5,306 bases of DNA from a bacterium UBA1459. GTDB lineage: Bacteria > Pseudomonadota > Alphaproteobacteria > CAJXXZ01 > UBA1459. This document shows positions 1-5,306 of this stretch, in pieces; position 1 is the stretch's first letter; each line of letters starts with the position of its first letter. Made by a program: the position numbers and the translations under genes. Under the pieces are notes generated by a model. That model saw nothing but the letters and a program-made list of their open reading frames with translations, was not told where the DNA came from and made no database searches. The stretch is taken from the NCBI GenBank assembly GCA_002325765.1, contig DCST01000027.1, positions 7,717 to 13,022 of the forward strand. Direction: 5' to 3'.

Positions 1-802
1 AATAATCTAATCCTCTTACAAGTTTGGAATTAATTACATAATCTATATTATTATTTCTAAGAAACTGACAAATTTTATTAAAATTTTCTTTACTTTCTTC
101 TGATAAATAGTCAAAAAAGACAGGTACATCTTCAAATATATCATCTTTACTATCTAAAATACGCAGATATGCTCCTTTTTTAAATCTTTCTTGAGATATT
201 GGAGATAATTTTTGTTTCGAAAAATATTCTTGTAATACTTGATTGTATTTTTGTCTTTCTTCTGATCTACCAATAGTATTTAATTGTAATTGTATTTTTA
301 GTCCATATTTTTCTCTTAATACATTTAAAATATCATTAAATATTAATAATACTGTAATATCTCCTCCTGTAGACTCATCTCCAAATATTTCTAAATCAAA
401 TTGTCTAAATTCTCTATATCTACCCTGTTGAGGCCTTTCTTTTCTAAAACAAGATCCAAATGAAATCAATTTATTAATAGGTATACTTGAAAGTTCATCA
501 TTTGTAAATCTTACTAGAGAAGAAGTGAATTCTGGCCTTAAACATAAAGTTTCTTTTTCCTCATCTTCATTCACTAAATTAAAAGCAAACATTTCTTTAC
601 TTACTATATCTGTATTTACTCCTATAGATCTAGCAAATAATGTAGGATTTTCTAATGAAGGTACTATTACTTCTTTAAAACTATAAAATTGAGCAATTTC
701 TCTCATCATATTTACTAGGGAATTATACGCATTTGTTCTAGAGATATCCAAATCAGGAAATCCTCTTAATCTATTTATTTTTTGATTCTTTTCTTCAATC
801 AT
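1..802 (-). CDS. hisS: Histidyl-tRNA synthetase, N-terminal 267 codons (3' end beyond the left edge)
   Basis: This cytosolic class II aminoacyl-tRNA synthetase charges tRNA-His with histidine using ATP. Reading leftward from the ATG at 802, the frame is open to the window edge. Motif 1 lies around residues 46-61, with VPSLENPTLFARSIG. Motif 2 lies at about 116-141 and includes CFRKERPQQGRYREF, whose Arg120 is the expected ATP-contacting arginine. The HisRS-specific signature LVRGLDY is at 261-267, and its Arg263 corresponds to E. coli Arg259. The insertion region between motif 2 and that signature contains LRILDSK, as in bacterial HisRS. Motif 3 and the anticodon-binding domain would lie outside the window; full-length enzymes have about 420 residues. 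Residues 89-93 read RPEFT where RPEGT is common. There is no Shine-Dalgarno sequence before the start. The gene follows the trigger-factor-like gene after 60 bases, so co-transcription is plausible. Family assignment is very secure. Confidence 0.96.
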   Translation of the reverse strand, partial: MIEEKNQKINRLRGFPDLDISRTNAYNSLVNMMREIAQFYSFKEVIVPSLENPTLFARSIGVNTDIVSKEMFAFNLVNEDEEKETLCLRPEFTSSLVRFTNDELSSIPINKLISFGSCFRKERPQQGRYREFRQFDLEIFGDESTGGDITVLLIFNDILNVLREKYGLKIQLQLNTIGRSEERQKYNQVLQEYFSKQKLSPISQERFKKGAYLRILDSKDDIFEDVPVFFDYLSEESKENFNKICQFLRNNNIDYVINSKLVRGLDY

Positions 803-862
803 AAAATATTATATCATATTACACAAACAAATATATAATAAAATATCATAATAAGTATATGA
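803..862 (-). promoter_or_regulatory. Spacer before hisS with a TATAAT hexamer 5 bases from the start codon
   Basis: The 60-base spacer is almost entirely A and T. On the minus strand a perfect TATAAT lies at 813-808, only five bases before the hisS ATG, and no GGAGG-like sequence is present. If the hexamer is a real -10 element, transcription would begin at or next to the ATG and give a leaderless mRNA. No convincing -35 element stands at the right distance. In DNA this A+T-rich such hexamers arise often by chance, so the call is tentative. Read-through from the upstream gene is the simpler source of hisS transcripts. No terminator hairpin is visible here. Confidence 0.25.
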
Positions 863-1222
863 TTATTCTTGATTAATATGTTCTTCTTGTTGATTTTCGT
901 TTGTTTCTTGTTGAATTTGTTCCGAAAGTTGAGATGGCATTTCTTGAAATGATACACTTACATCCCACTCTCCTTTTTCATTATCATACTGATATATATA
1001 ATTAAAATAACCTAATAAAATAGCCACTCTTTGCTCATAAGAGAGCTGCATTTCTCCAAGTTTAAATAAAACTGCATTTTGTATAGATTGATGTTGCTCA
1101 TTAAATAATACTAATAATGGATGCGCCTGACCTTTTCTAAATCCTTTCATTTTAAAATTTGACTTCATTTTATCTGCAGATTTCAACACATCTTCAAATG
1201 TAACCTTTATTTTTAAACTCAT
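863..1222 (-). CDS. Single-domain trigger factor-like protein (ribosome-binding domain only)
   Basis: The 119-residue product resembles only the N-terminal domain of trigger factor, the chaperone that docks on the large ribosomal subunit at the polypeptide exit tunnel. Residues 3-26 match the beta strand and first long helix. MKGFRKGQAHP at 25-35 matches the signature loop GFRKGxxP, with Phe28-Arg29-Lys30 equivalent to the E. coli FRK contact with ribosomal protein uL23, and with one extra residue before the proline. WDVSVSFQEMP at 86-96 matches the last strand of the domain. The first strand of the usual domain seems missing. The prolyl isomerase domain and C-terminal substrate cradle, about 300 residues in normal trigger factor, are absent. 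In their place is an acidic Gln/Glu/Asn-rich tail at 97-119. The frame is clean, and only 60 bases separate the stop from hisS, so no remnant can be hidden there. Ribosome docking is inferred; chaperone activity is uncertain. Confidence 0.72.
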   Translation of the reverse strand: MSLKIKVTFEDVLKSADKMKSNFKMKGFRKGQAHPLLVLFNEQHQSIQNAVLFKLGEMQLSYEQRVAILLGYFNYIYQYDNEKGEWDVSVSFQEMPSQLSEQIQQETNENQQEEHINQE

Positions 1223-1258
1223 ATGATATTTATATCATGTTTTATATTAAAAAAACAT
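1223..1258 (-). repeat. Two overlapping inverted repeats just upstream of the trigger factor-like start
   Basis: ATGATAT at 1223-1229 is matched by ATATCAT at 1232-1238 with a two-base centre. ATGTTTT at 1237-1243 is matched by AAAACAT at 1252-1258 with an eight-base loop. The two pairs share bases 1237-1238, so the hairpins would exclude each other at that point. On the minus strand a TATAAA hexamer lies at 1234-1229, six bases before the ATG, and no Shine-Dalgarno sequence is present. The palindrome could be an operator, or the second hairpin a weak terminator for the 514-codon gene. Short A+T palindromes are also expected by chance in this composition. Confidence 0.3.
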
Positions 1259-1319
1259 TATTTATTTATATTTTATATAAAAAGTTTAATTATTATCTAT
1301 AATTTTTTAAGAAGAAATA

Positions 1320-2864
1320 TTAATGCTGTTGGGTAATAGATAGCTTCGTATCTATTTTACATTTTTCCTGTTTATCACATAAGTATGGTTTTTTTTCTTC
1401 ACATATTAAGCTGCTTATTAATCCTTGTTTTACTTGTTTGTTATATAGTTCTTCTGCATTTTTTGAAGCCTCTACTACTTTATCTTTTCCAATCTTTGAT
1501 TGACTAATAACTTCTCTATTTACACAAACTGTTATTTTTTTGGATAATGAACATATATTTACACTTATATTTGTACCTTCTATAGAATATATTATTATAT
1601 TAGAAGATTTGTTAGAAGAAGCAATACGAAAAATTATCTTATAGGTGATACAGGTACTATTAATTGTAAAAAATACATTGTGGTTTTTATATATATAAGA
1701 AAATCGTGGATATATTTCAGATGAATTTATTTCAGATAAATAAATATCAAAATTACTTAAACAGCGTGAATAAAATGTTATAAATATCAGATCTTTTTTA
1801 TTATTATTAATTATAAAATCTTTATTATAATATGCTGGTTTATTTTCAGATTGGGCTGACATTATTATTAATAATTCGTCTTGCCAATTTTGAAAATTCA
1901 TTCTTTTTAATGTATTTGATGGTATCATTTTTGGTAATGATATTAATATTGATGCAAAAAAGTTAGGAGCTTTATGCTTTTTTATTAGCAATGGATATAT
2001 ATAACTTCTGTTATCATTAATAAATAATAAATAATATTTACTATCTACGTATAATATTAATGCAATATATGGGTTATTTTGATGACTTAAGACAAAAATA
2101 TTATTATATAGGTACTTGATTTTATTAAAACATACCGGAATCAATCCCATTGACATAAGGCGTTTTTTGAAAGATTTTAATCTAGAAAAGAGCATTCTAT
2201 AAATTATAGAATATATTGTTGTTTCTATTGCTTGTATTCTTGCAAGCACCATATTTAATGGTCTCACGTTATTATTTTCGTATAAAAATTCATGCTTTAT
2301 TTCTTCTGTTAATAGGACTAATAATTTTATTTTATGTAGTATAGCTTTTACTGAAGACCCTATGTTACATAGTTTCTGTGTTATATCTGTATAACATATA
2401 TCATCAAAATTATGCCTATATCTTTCTATCGTTTGCATTTCATCTATATAATTTTGTGCTTTACTTATATTATTTATTATTTTATTCCTTATGTCTTGTG
2501 ATAACATTTTTTGTTTATAATTATATTGATTTTGACACCATGCTAATTCAGTGCTATAGTTTATTATTTTTTTATTAGCAAAATCTTTGTCAAGCATATC
2601 TTGTATAATATCATCATTAATATCATCCTTTTCCTTTTCGTCTAGATATAATAGATCGTTTTTATTAGGTATATTATAGTGAATAACTATTATGTTATGT
2701 AATTCTTGAAGTATTAATGCTGATTCAATTAAGTTTTGTGTCATTGGTTTAAAACCTTCTTGCTTTTTATTTCTTATTATTTCTGATCTTGATTGTAAAG
2801 GTTTATAACTCACAAATAAGTGTGTATTATTAGAGCACATTATATTTATTATATTATTTAACAT
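1320..2864 (-). CDS. Hypothetical protein of 514 residues, no recognised family
   Basis: The frame is uninterrupted over 1,545 bases, which is very unlikely by chance in such A+T-rich DNA, so this is a real and maintained gene. I do not recognise a domain. Residues 1-240 look mainly helical, with polar and charged stretches such as DEKEKDDINDD around 75-85. Residues 241-450 look rich in beta strands, with many Ile, Tyr and Phe residues alternating with polar ones. Residues 455-480 look helical and charged. There is no N-terminal signal peptide, and the hydrophobic stretches near 254-282 are broken by polar residues, so no membrane segment is convincing. Twelve cysteines are present, the last three at 488, 496 and 502 forming a C-x7-C-x5-C cluster. 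No Shine-Dalgarno sequence precedes the ATG at 2864; Met9 or Met41 could be the true start. It follows the decaying gene by 135 bases and precedes the trigger factor-like gene by 97. A lineage-specific or host-interaction protein is possible but not shown. Confidence 0.75.
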   Translation of the reverse strand: MLNNIINIMCSNNTHLFVSYKPLQSRSEIIRNKKQEGFKPMTQNLIESALILQELHNIIVIHYNIPNKNDLLYLDEKEKDDINDDIIQDMLDKDFANKKIINYSTELAWCQNQYNYKQKMLSQDIRNKIINNISKAQNYIDEMQTIERYRHNFDDICYTDITQKLCNIGSSVKAILHKIKLLVLLTEEIKHEFLYENNNVRPLNMVLARIQAIETTIYSIIYRMLFSRLKSFKKRLMSMGLIPVCFNKIKYLYNNIFVLSHQNNPYIALILYVDSKYYLLFINDNRSYIYPLLIKKHKAPNFFASILISLPKMIPSNTLKRMNFQNWQDELLIIMSAQSENKPAYYNKDFIINNNKKDLIFITFYSRCLSNFDIYLSEINSSEIYPRFSYIYKNHNVFFTINSTCITYKIIFRIASSNKSSNIIIYSIEGTNISVNICSLSKKITVCVNREVISQSKIGKDKVVEASKNAEELYNKQVKQGLISSLICEEKKPYLCDKQEKCKIDTKLSITQQH

Positions 2865-2999
2865 AATTTTATGTTACTATATTTTATTATAATTGAAAAA
2901 ATATTATCTATTTATATTCTACTTAAATTTATAATAATGAATAGTAATAGTATAATTTTTTTTCATAAGTATTTTTAGTAAGAGTTAAATATAATAACA
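2865..2999 (-). other. Intergenic spacer upstream of the 514-codon gene
   Basis: This 135-base stretch is nearly all A and T. It contains the distal arm of the stem-loop that ends the upstream pseudogene, then T-rich and A-rich runs. TATAGT lies eleven bases before the ATG at 2864 on the minus strand and could be a -10 element, but no -35 partner is clear. No ribosome binding site and no open frame of note are visible. Confidence 0.3.
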
Positions 3000-3021
3000 C
3001 TAGTTTTTTTGACTAGTATTA
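2995..3021 (-). terminator. Stem-loop overlapping the stop codon at the 3' end of the long pseudogene
   Basis: On the minus strand, TAATACTAGT at 3021-3012 pairs with ACTAGTGTTA at 3004-2995. This gives a ten-pair stem with one G-U wobble, closed by the seven-base loop CAAAAAA. The stop codon TAG (3002-3000) lies inside the distal arm. The RNA after the stem is U-rich (UUAUAUUUAA) but lacks a clean U run, so it would be a weak intrinsic terminator or an mRNA-stabilising hairpin. A stem this long with a central ACTAGT is less likely to be chance than the surrounding A/T palindromes. Confidence 0.42.
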
Positions 3022-3443
3022 ACTTTGTAGTATATATTCTTTTCTTGGTAAATACAAATATATATACGATTATATGTACCTTTTATTAATTGTGTAAGCG
3101 GTATTCTATGTTTTTTAGGATTTTTTATAACAAATTGTTGTATTTTTTTATCTTTTAGAAGATTAACATACTCCAAGTCTTTTCTTTGAAAGAAAATATT
3201 ATCTTTTTGCTGATTATATGGGAATATTTTTATTAATGTAGGATTTTCTTGAAACAACGTAATTTTTTGTATTGTTTGAAAATTCATAAAATCTATTCTA
3301 AGATGCATAGGAGAATTATCTAAAATCAATATAGTACGATTTTTATAAAATTCTGAGTATAAAATATTATAGCTCTGAGGATAATATATAAATGAGTTAT
3401 TTTTATTTTTCTTTTGTTGTGCTAATAAATATTCTTGCATCAA
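3000..3443 (-). CDS. Open 3' fragment of the long pseudogene (147 codons), possibly still translated
   Basis: This is the only long unbroken piece at the 3' end of the decayed gene. Its first possible start is TTG at 3443, followed at once by ATG, in a place with no ribosome binding site. It shares a reading frame with the 4640-3591 block, which supports its being the original C-terminus rather than a new gene. The product is basic and rich in Lys, Gln, Asn, Ile and Tyr, with strand-like stretches such as NRTILILDNSPMHLRIDF near residues 35-52, and it ends at TAG within a stem-loop. No family is recognised. An automatic annotator would probably call it a hypothetical protein. I think it more likely a remnant than an independent gene. 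Confidence 0.35.
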   Translation of the reverse strand: MMQEYLLAQQKKNKNNSFIYYPQSYNILYSEFYKNRTILILDNSPMHLRIDFMNFQTIQKITLFQENPTLIKIFPYNQQKDNIFFQRKDLEYVNLLKDKKIQQFVIKNPKKHRIPLTQLIKGTYNRIYICIYQEKNIYYKVNTSQKN

Positions 3444-3447
3444 TATA

Positions 3448-3591
3448 TTTTTTCATAGATAATAAATATATTTGTAAGTCATAATAACAAGAAATTGCAG
3501 TATATCCAAGAGTATTTAGTTCATTCATATTTTCTCTTGTTAAGGATAATTGAGTTTTGCCTAAAATTTGATGAATTTTCTGGATGATCAA
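3448..3591 (-). pseudogene. Frame-scrambled junction of the long pseudogene
   Basis: Between the end of the long single-frame block (TGA at 3590-3588) and the open 3' fragment, two other frames give short protein-like pieces. One begins DHPENSSNFRQNS and runs to 3521. The other includes LNTLGYTAISCYYDLQIY and runs down to a run of six A at 3453-3448 on the minus strand. Passing from one to the next requires three single-base insertions, which together restore the original frame. The original frame itself also reads through with about six stops, so the ancestral sequence here is ambiguous. The piece starting at the TTG at 3591 is not a credible separate gene. Confidence 0.4.
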
Positions 3592-4621
3592 AATGTATCA
3601 TTGATTGTTAAGGTAATATATAAACTAGGTCCGCTAAATTTGTTTTCTTTTATTATTGTTATTTGATTGGATAATAACTTTTGATCTTCATCTATCAAAG
3701 AAATATTTACTTTTGGAATTTCTTCTTATACGCACTCATTCTTATAAATATCTGTGCTATAAAAAAATGATAGATAATTTGAGTCTTCTTAATATCTACA
3801 TAATAAACTATCTATATTATTATAAAACACGCTATATATTTCAGAAATAAGAATCTATTTATCATCTTGTGTTTTAATGGAACCCTTAAAATCTATTGGT
3901 ATCTTAATTTTTTCTAACATATATTCTTATCCTATTGGTGATTCTGATATAGATTTTTCTTTATTTATTCCAGATAAATATTGTGAATGAAGTTTTGCAG
4001 CTGATTTTTTATTTAAGGGTTTATTTCCTATAACAGTGATTATAACTCTTAAAATTATATAATATCATAATCTATGATAGATTTTTTTTGCAACTAATAT
4101 AGAAATTAAATTATATTTTGTTTCTTTCATTTTTATTGTATGTTAAGTTGATTTAAAATGATAAAATTTTTCATATTCTCGATTTTTTTCATCTATACGT
4201 TCTATGATTACTTGCTCATACTGTTTATATTTATTCTTGATGCAATTTTTGATCTTTTTTACATTCTTACATAAATTTATCTATATCTTTTTTCTTTGAG
4301 GATAAAATATCAAATTATCTTGATTTAATATTAATAGCTATATTGTTCTCTCTTTAATACTTGGATTAAAAATCGAAAAACATAACTTTCCATTAGGTAA
4401 TGAAAATAATATTCAGTGATGTATTCTTCTTTATTTATAATTTAAAAAGGTAATATTAGTATTTTTTGATTTTATTTTATTGATTTCATAAAATTTATCT
4501 ATGATATCATTATTGATACATATATATTTATATATTTTTGCCCCATAGTATGATAATATATATAAAAAAATCAGCAGCTTGAATCAACGATCCAATGGAT
4601 TTCTCATGGGCATTACTATTA

Positions 4622-4849
4622 TATGTTGTGCAGAATTATCGAAGCATACCATCTTTTATCTCGTGATTTATATGTATATCTACCTAATATATCATATATT
4701 TTGTATGTTAATATTCTTGTGCTATCTACTGTTATTGCCGTTCTGTCTTTTAGTATAATATAAACAGTTTCTAATTTAATAGTTTTTTTTGTATATCCAT
4801 ATTTTAATAATTTATATATTTCTTTCGTATCTAAAGTTAAAGTGATTTT
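4622..4849 (-). pseudogene. Well-preserved 76-codon block of the long pseudogene
   Basis: This block is open from just after a run of six A (4851-4846, minus strand) to the TAA at 4621-4619. It lacks an ATG near its beginning, so a search for start-to-stop frames would miss it. The reading includes ITLTLDTKEIYKLLKYGY, then TVDSTRILTYKIYDILGRY, and looks like alternating strands and short helices. It joins the preceding block if one A is restored to the run, giving ALQTKKITLTLD across the junction. At its other end the frame moves by one base near 4641, after RDKRWYA, into the long single-frame block. No family is recognised. Confidence 0.5.
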
Positions 4850-5064
4850 TTAGTCTGTAGTGCATATGAGTGCCTTGCAGTTCCATATTGATTTTCTATA
4901 TATTGTATTATTTCTATTTCTTTGCCCGGCTTAGGAGGGGTTGACTCTTGATTAAAATCGAATGTATGCTCGAATTGCATCTGAGAAGAACAATATACTT
5001 TCTTTGCTTTATAATAAATAAGTCTGGCAACAGCATATATTGTTTGTATGGGATACATAGAAAT
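4837..5064 (-). pseudogene. Open block of the long pseudogene with proline/glycine patch
   Basis: This frame is open from just after a TAG at 5067-5065 to a TAA at 4839-4837. An internal ATG at 5058 would give 73 codons. It contains ARLIYYKAKKVY, then FDFNQESTPPKPGKE, then QYGTARHSYALQTK. The DNA at 4915-4980 is noticeably richer in G+C than the rest of the pseudogene, which suggests a patch that has drifted less. It shares its frame with the 5304-5128 block further upstream. A second frame, 5141-4914, is also open over part of this stretch; it probably supplies the sequence just upstream (5141 to about 5064) before a one-base shift. Not a credible free-standing gene. Confidence 0.45.
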
Positions 5065-5127
5065 CTATATATTTGGTAATTTGGATTCATATAAAATTCA
5101 TTTTTTATAGTTATAGTTTCTCTATTA

Positions 5128-5304
5128 TATAATTTTATCATCTCCTAATGAGAAGGCTTGAATAAGTATCCATAAATTTTTATATCGTTTTGATGGATTA
5201 TATCTGCTTCTCGTAGTATCATCCATGTATTCTGGATTTATTCTTGTTTTAAATCCTTTTGATATAAACTTTATAAGTTCCTTTTTTTTTCTTCTAGAGG
5301 TGTA
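5128..5304 (-). pseudogene. Upstream-most visible block of the long pseudogene, running in from the right edge
   Basis: The frame is open from the window edge to TAA-TAG at 5127-5122, with 59 codons and no need for a start here. It reads KELIKFISKGFKTRINPEY, then a basic stretch with TRSRYNPSKRYKNLW, then LIQAFSLGDDK. A run of nine A (5290-5282, minus strand) lies near its beginning. Restoring one A would join it to the other frame at the edge, TPLEEKK, so the run may be another frameshift site. The next protein-like sequence, from 5141, is one base out of register. No family is recognised. Confidence 0.42.
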
Positions 5305-5306
5305 CA

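Larger units (their letters stand above)
3000..5306 (-). pseudogene. Long decayed gene of unknown function, at least about 770 codons, 5' end beyond the right edge
   Basis: Protein-like sequence continues on the minus strand across the whole interval but needs several frame changes. From 4640 to 3591 a single frame runs for 350 codons with eleven stops, at about 4586, 4433, 4415, 4340, 4283, 4145, 4067, 3929, 3857, 3791 and 3728. The blocks between them have ordinary protein composition, while at least one other frame over much of this stretch has far more stops. Upstream, readable blocks are 5304-5128, 5141-4914, 5064-4840 and 4849-4622. Frame switches lie near 5130, 5064, 4850 and 4640. The last 147 codons are open. 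All three stop codons occur inside, and the neighbouring genes have none, so this is decay rather than a changed code. I recognise no family; long beta-strand-like blocks and a charged helical block near 4260-4150 are visible. One long gene is the simplest reading, but two adjacent pseudogenes cannot be excluded. Confidence 0.7.

Noticed and set aside
243..431. Plus-strand 62-codon frame
   Set aside because: It lies wholly antisense to hisS, over motif 2 and the insertion region, and has no credible start signal or family; it is a shadow of the real gene.
803..1222. Full-length trigger factor hidden by a frameshift
   Set aside because: Only 60 bases lie between the stop and the hisS start, far too few for the roughly 300 missing residues, and they are nearly pure A/T.
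2100..2170. Transmembrane segment in the 514-residue protein around residues 250-285
   Set aside because: The hydrophobic runs are interrupted by His, Gln, Asn, Asp and Lys every few residues and look like alternating beta strands.
2378..2578. Plus-strand 66-codon frame rich in Phe, Tyr and Leu
   Set aside because: It is antisense to the intact 514-codon gene, and its hydrophobic composition is what A/T-rich antisense of Lys/Asn/Ile codons gives.
3656..3850. Plus-strand 64-codon frame resembling a small membrane protein
   Set aside because: It is antisense to the best single-frame block of the pseudogene; its hydrophobicity comes from A/T composition, and no ribosome binding site is present.
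3591..4640. Stop codon reassignment or programmed readthrough instead of decay
   Set aside because: All three stop codons occur inside the frame, while hisS, the trigger factor-like gene and the 514-codon gene contain none internally and end at ordinary TAA codons.
4914..5141. 75-codon minus-strand frame as a separate gene
   Set aside because: It overlaps the 5064-4837 frame for 150 bases and begins inside the upstream block. Its first part fits as a frameshifted piece of the same pseudogene, and its second half reads as an out-of-frame shadow.
3000..5306. Mobile element, transposase or prophage origin of the pseudogene
   Set aside because: I found no DDE, integrase or reverse transcriptase motifs in any readable block, no terminal inverted repeats and no flanking direct repeats in the visible part.
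1..5306. tRNA, rRNA, riboswitch or CRISPR array
   Set aside because: No T-loop-like GTTCGA element with matching arms, no conserved rRNA stretches and no regularly spaced repeats were seen on either strand.

Overview
This window comes from a very A+T-rich genome, roughly three quarters A+T or more by eye, and every recognisable gene is on the minus strand. The low GC, a long decaying gene, a trigger factor cut down to one domain, and gene starts without Shine-Dalgarno sequences all suggest a reduced, probably host-restricted bacterium. The HisRS is bacterial in type and has RPEFT where RPEGT is usual. I recall the same variant from Rickettsiales, but that is too weak for a taxonomic call.

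In transcription order (high to low coordinates) there are four parts. (1) From 5306 to 3000 lies a long gene of unknown function that runs in from beyond the window edge. It is broken by several frame changes and by at least eleven in-frame stops in its middle part. Its last 147 codons are still open. (2) From 2864 to 1320 is an intact 514-codon gene with no recognisable family. (3) From 1222 to 863 is a 119-residue protein matching only the ribosome-binding N-terminal domain of trigger factor, including the GFRKG signature, with an acidic Gln/Glu tail where the other domains would be. (4) From 802 to 1 are the first 267 codons of histidyl-tRNA synthetase, which continues past the left edge.

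The trigger-factor-like gene and hisS are 60 bases apart and both serve translation, so they may be co-transcribed. The two left-hand genes are confident. The two right-hand units are unassigned: one is an orphan, the other a pseudogene or an assembly of pseudogene fragments. I see no RNA gene, CRISPR array, transposase, insertion sequence or prophage gene. The features most worth attention are the single-domain trigger factor and the decay pattern of the long pseudogene. I could not identify a new multi-gene system.
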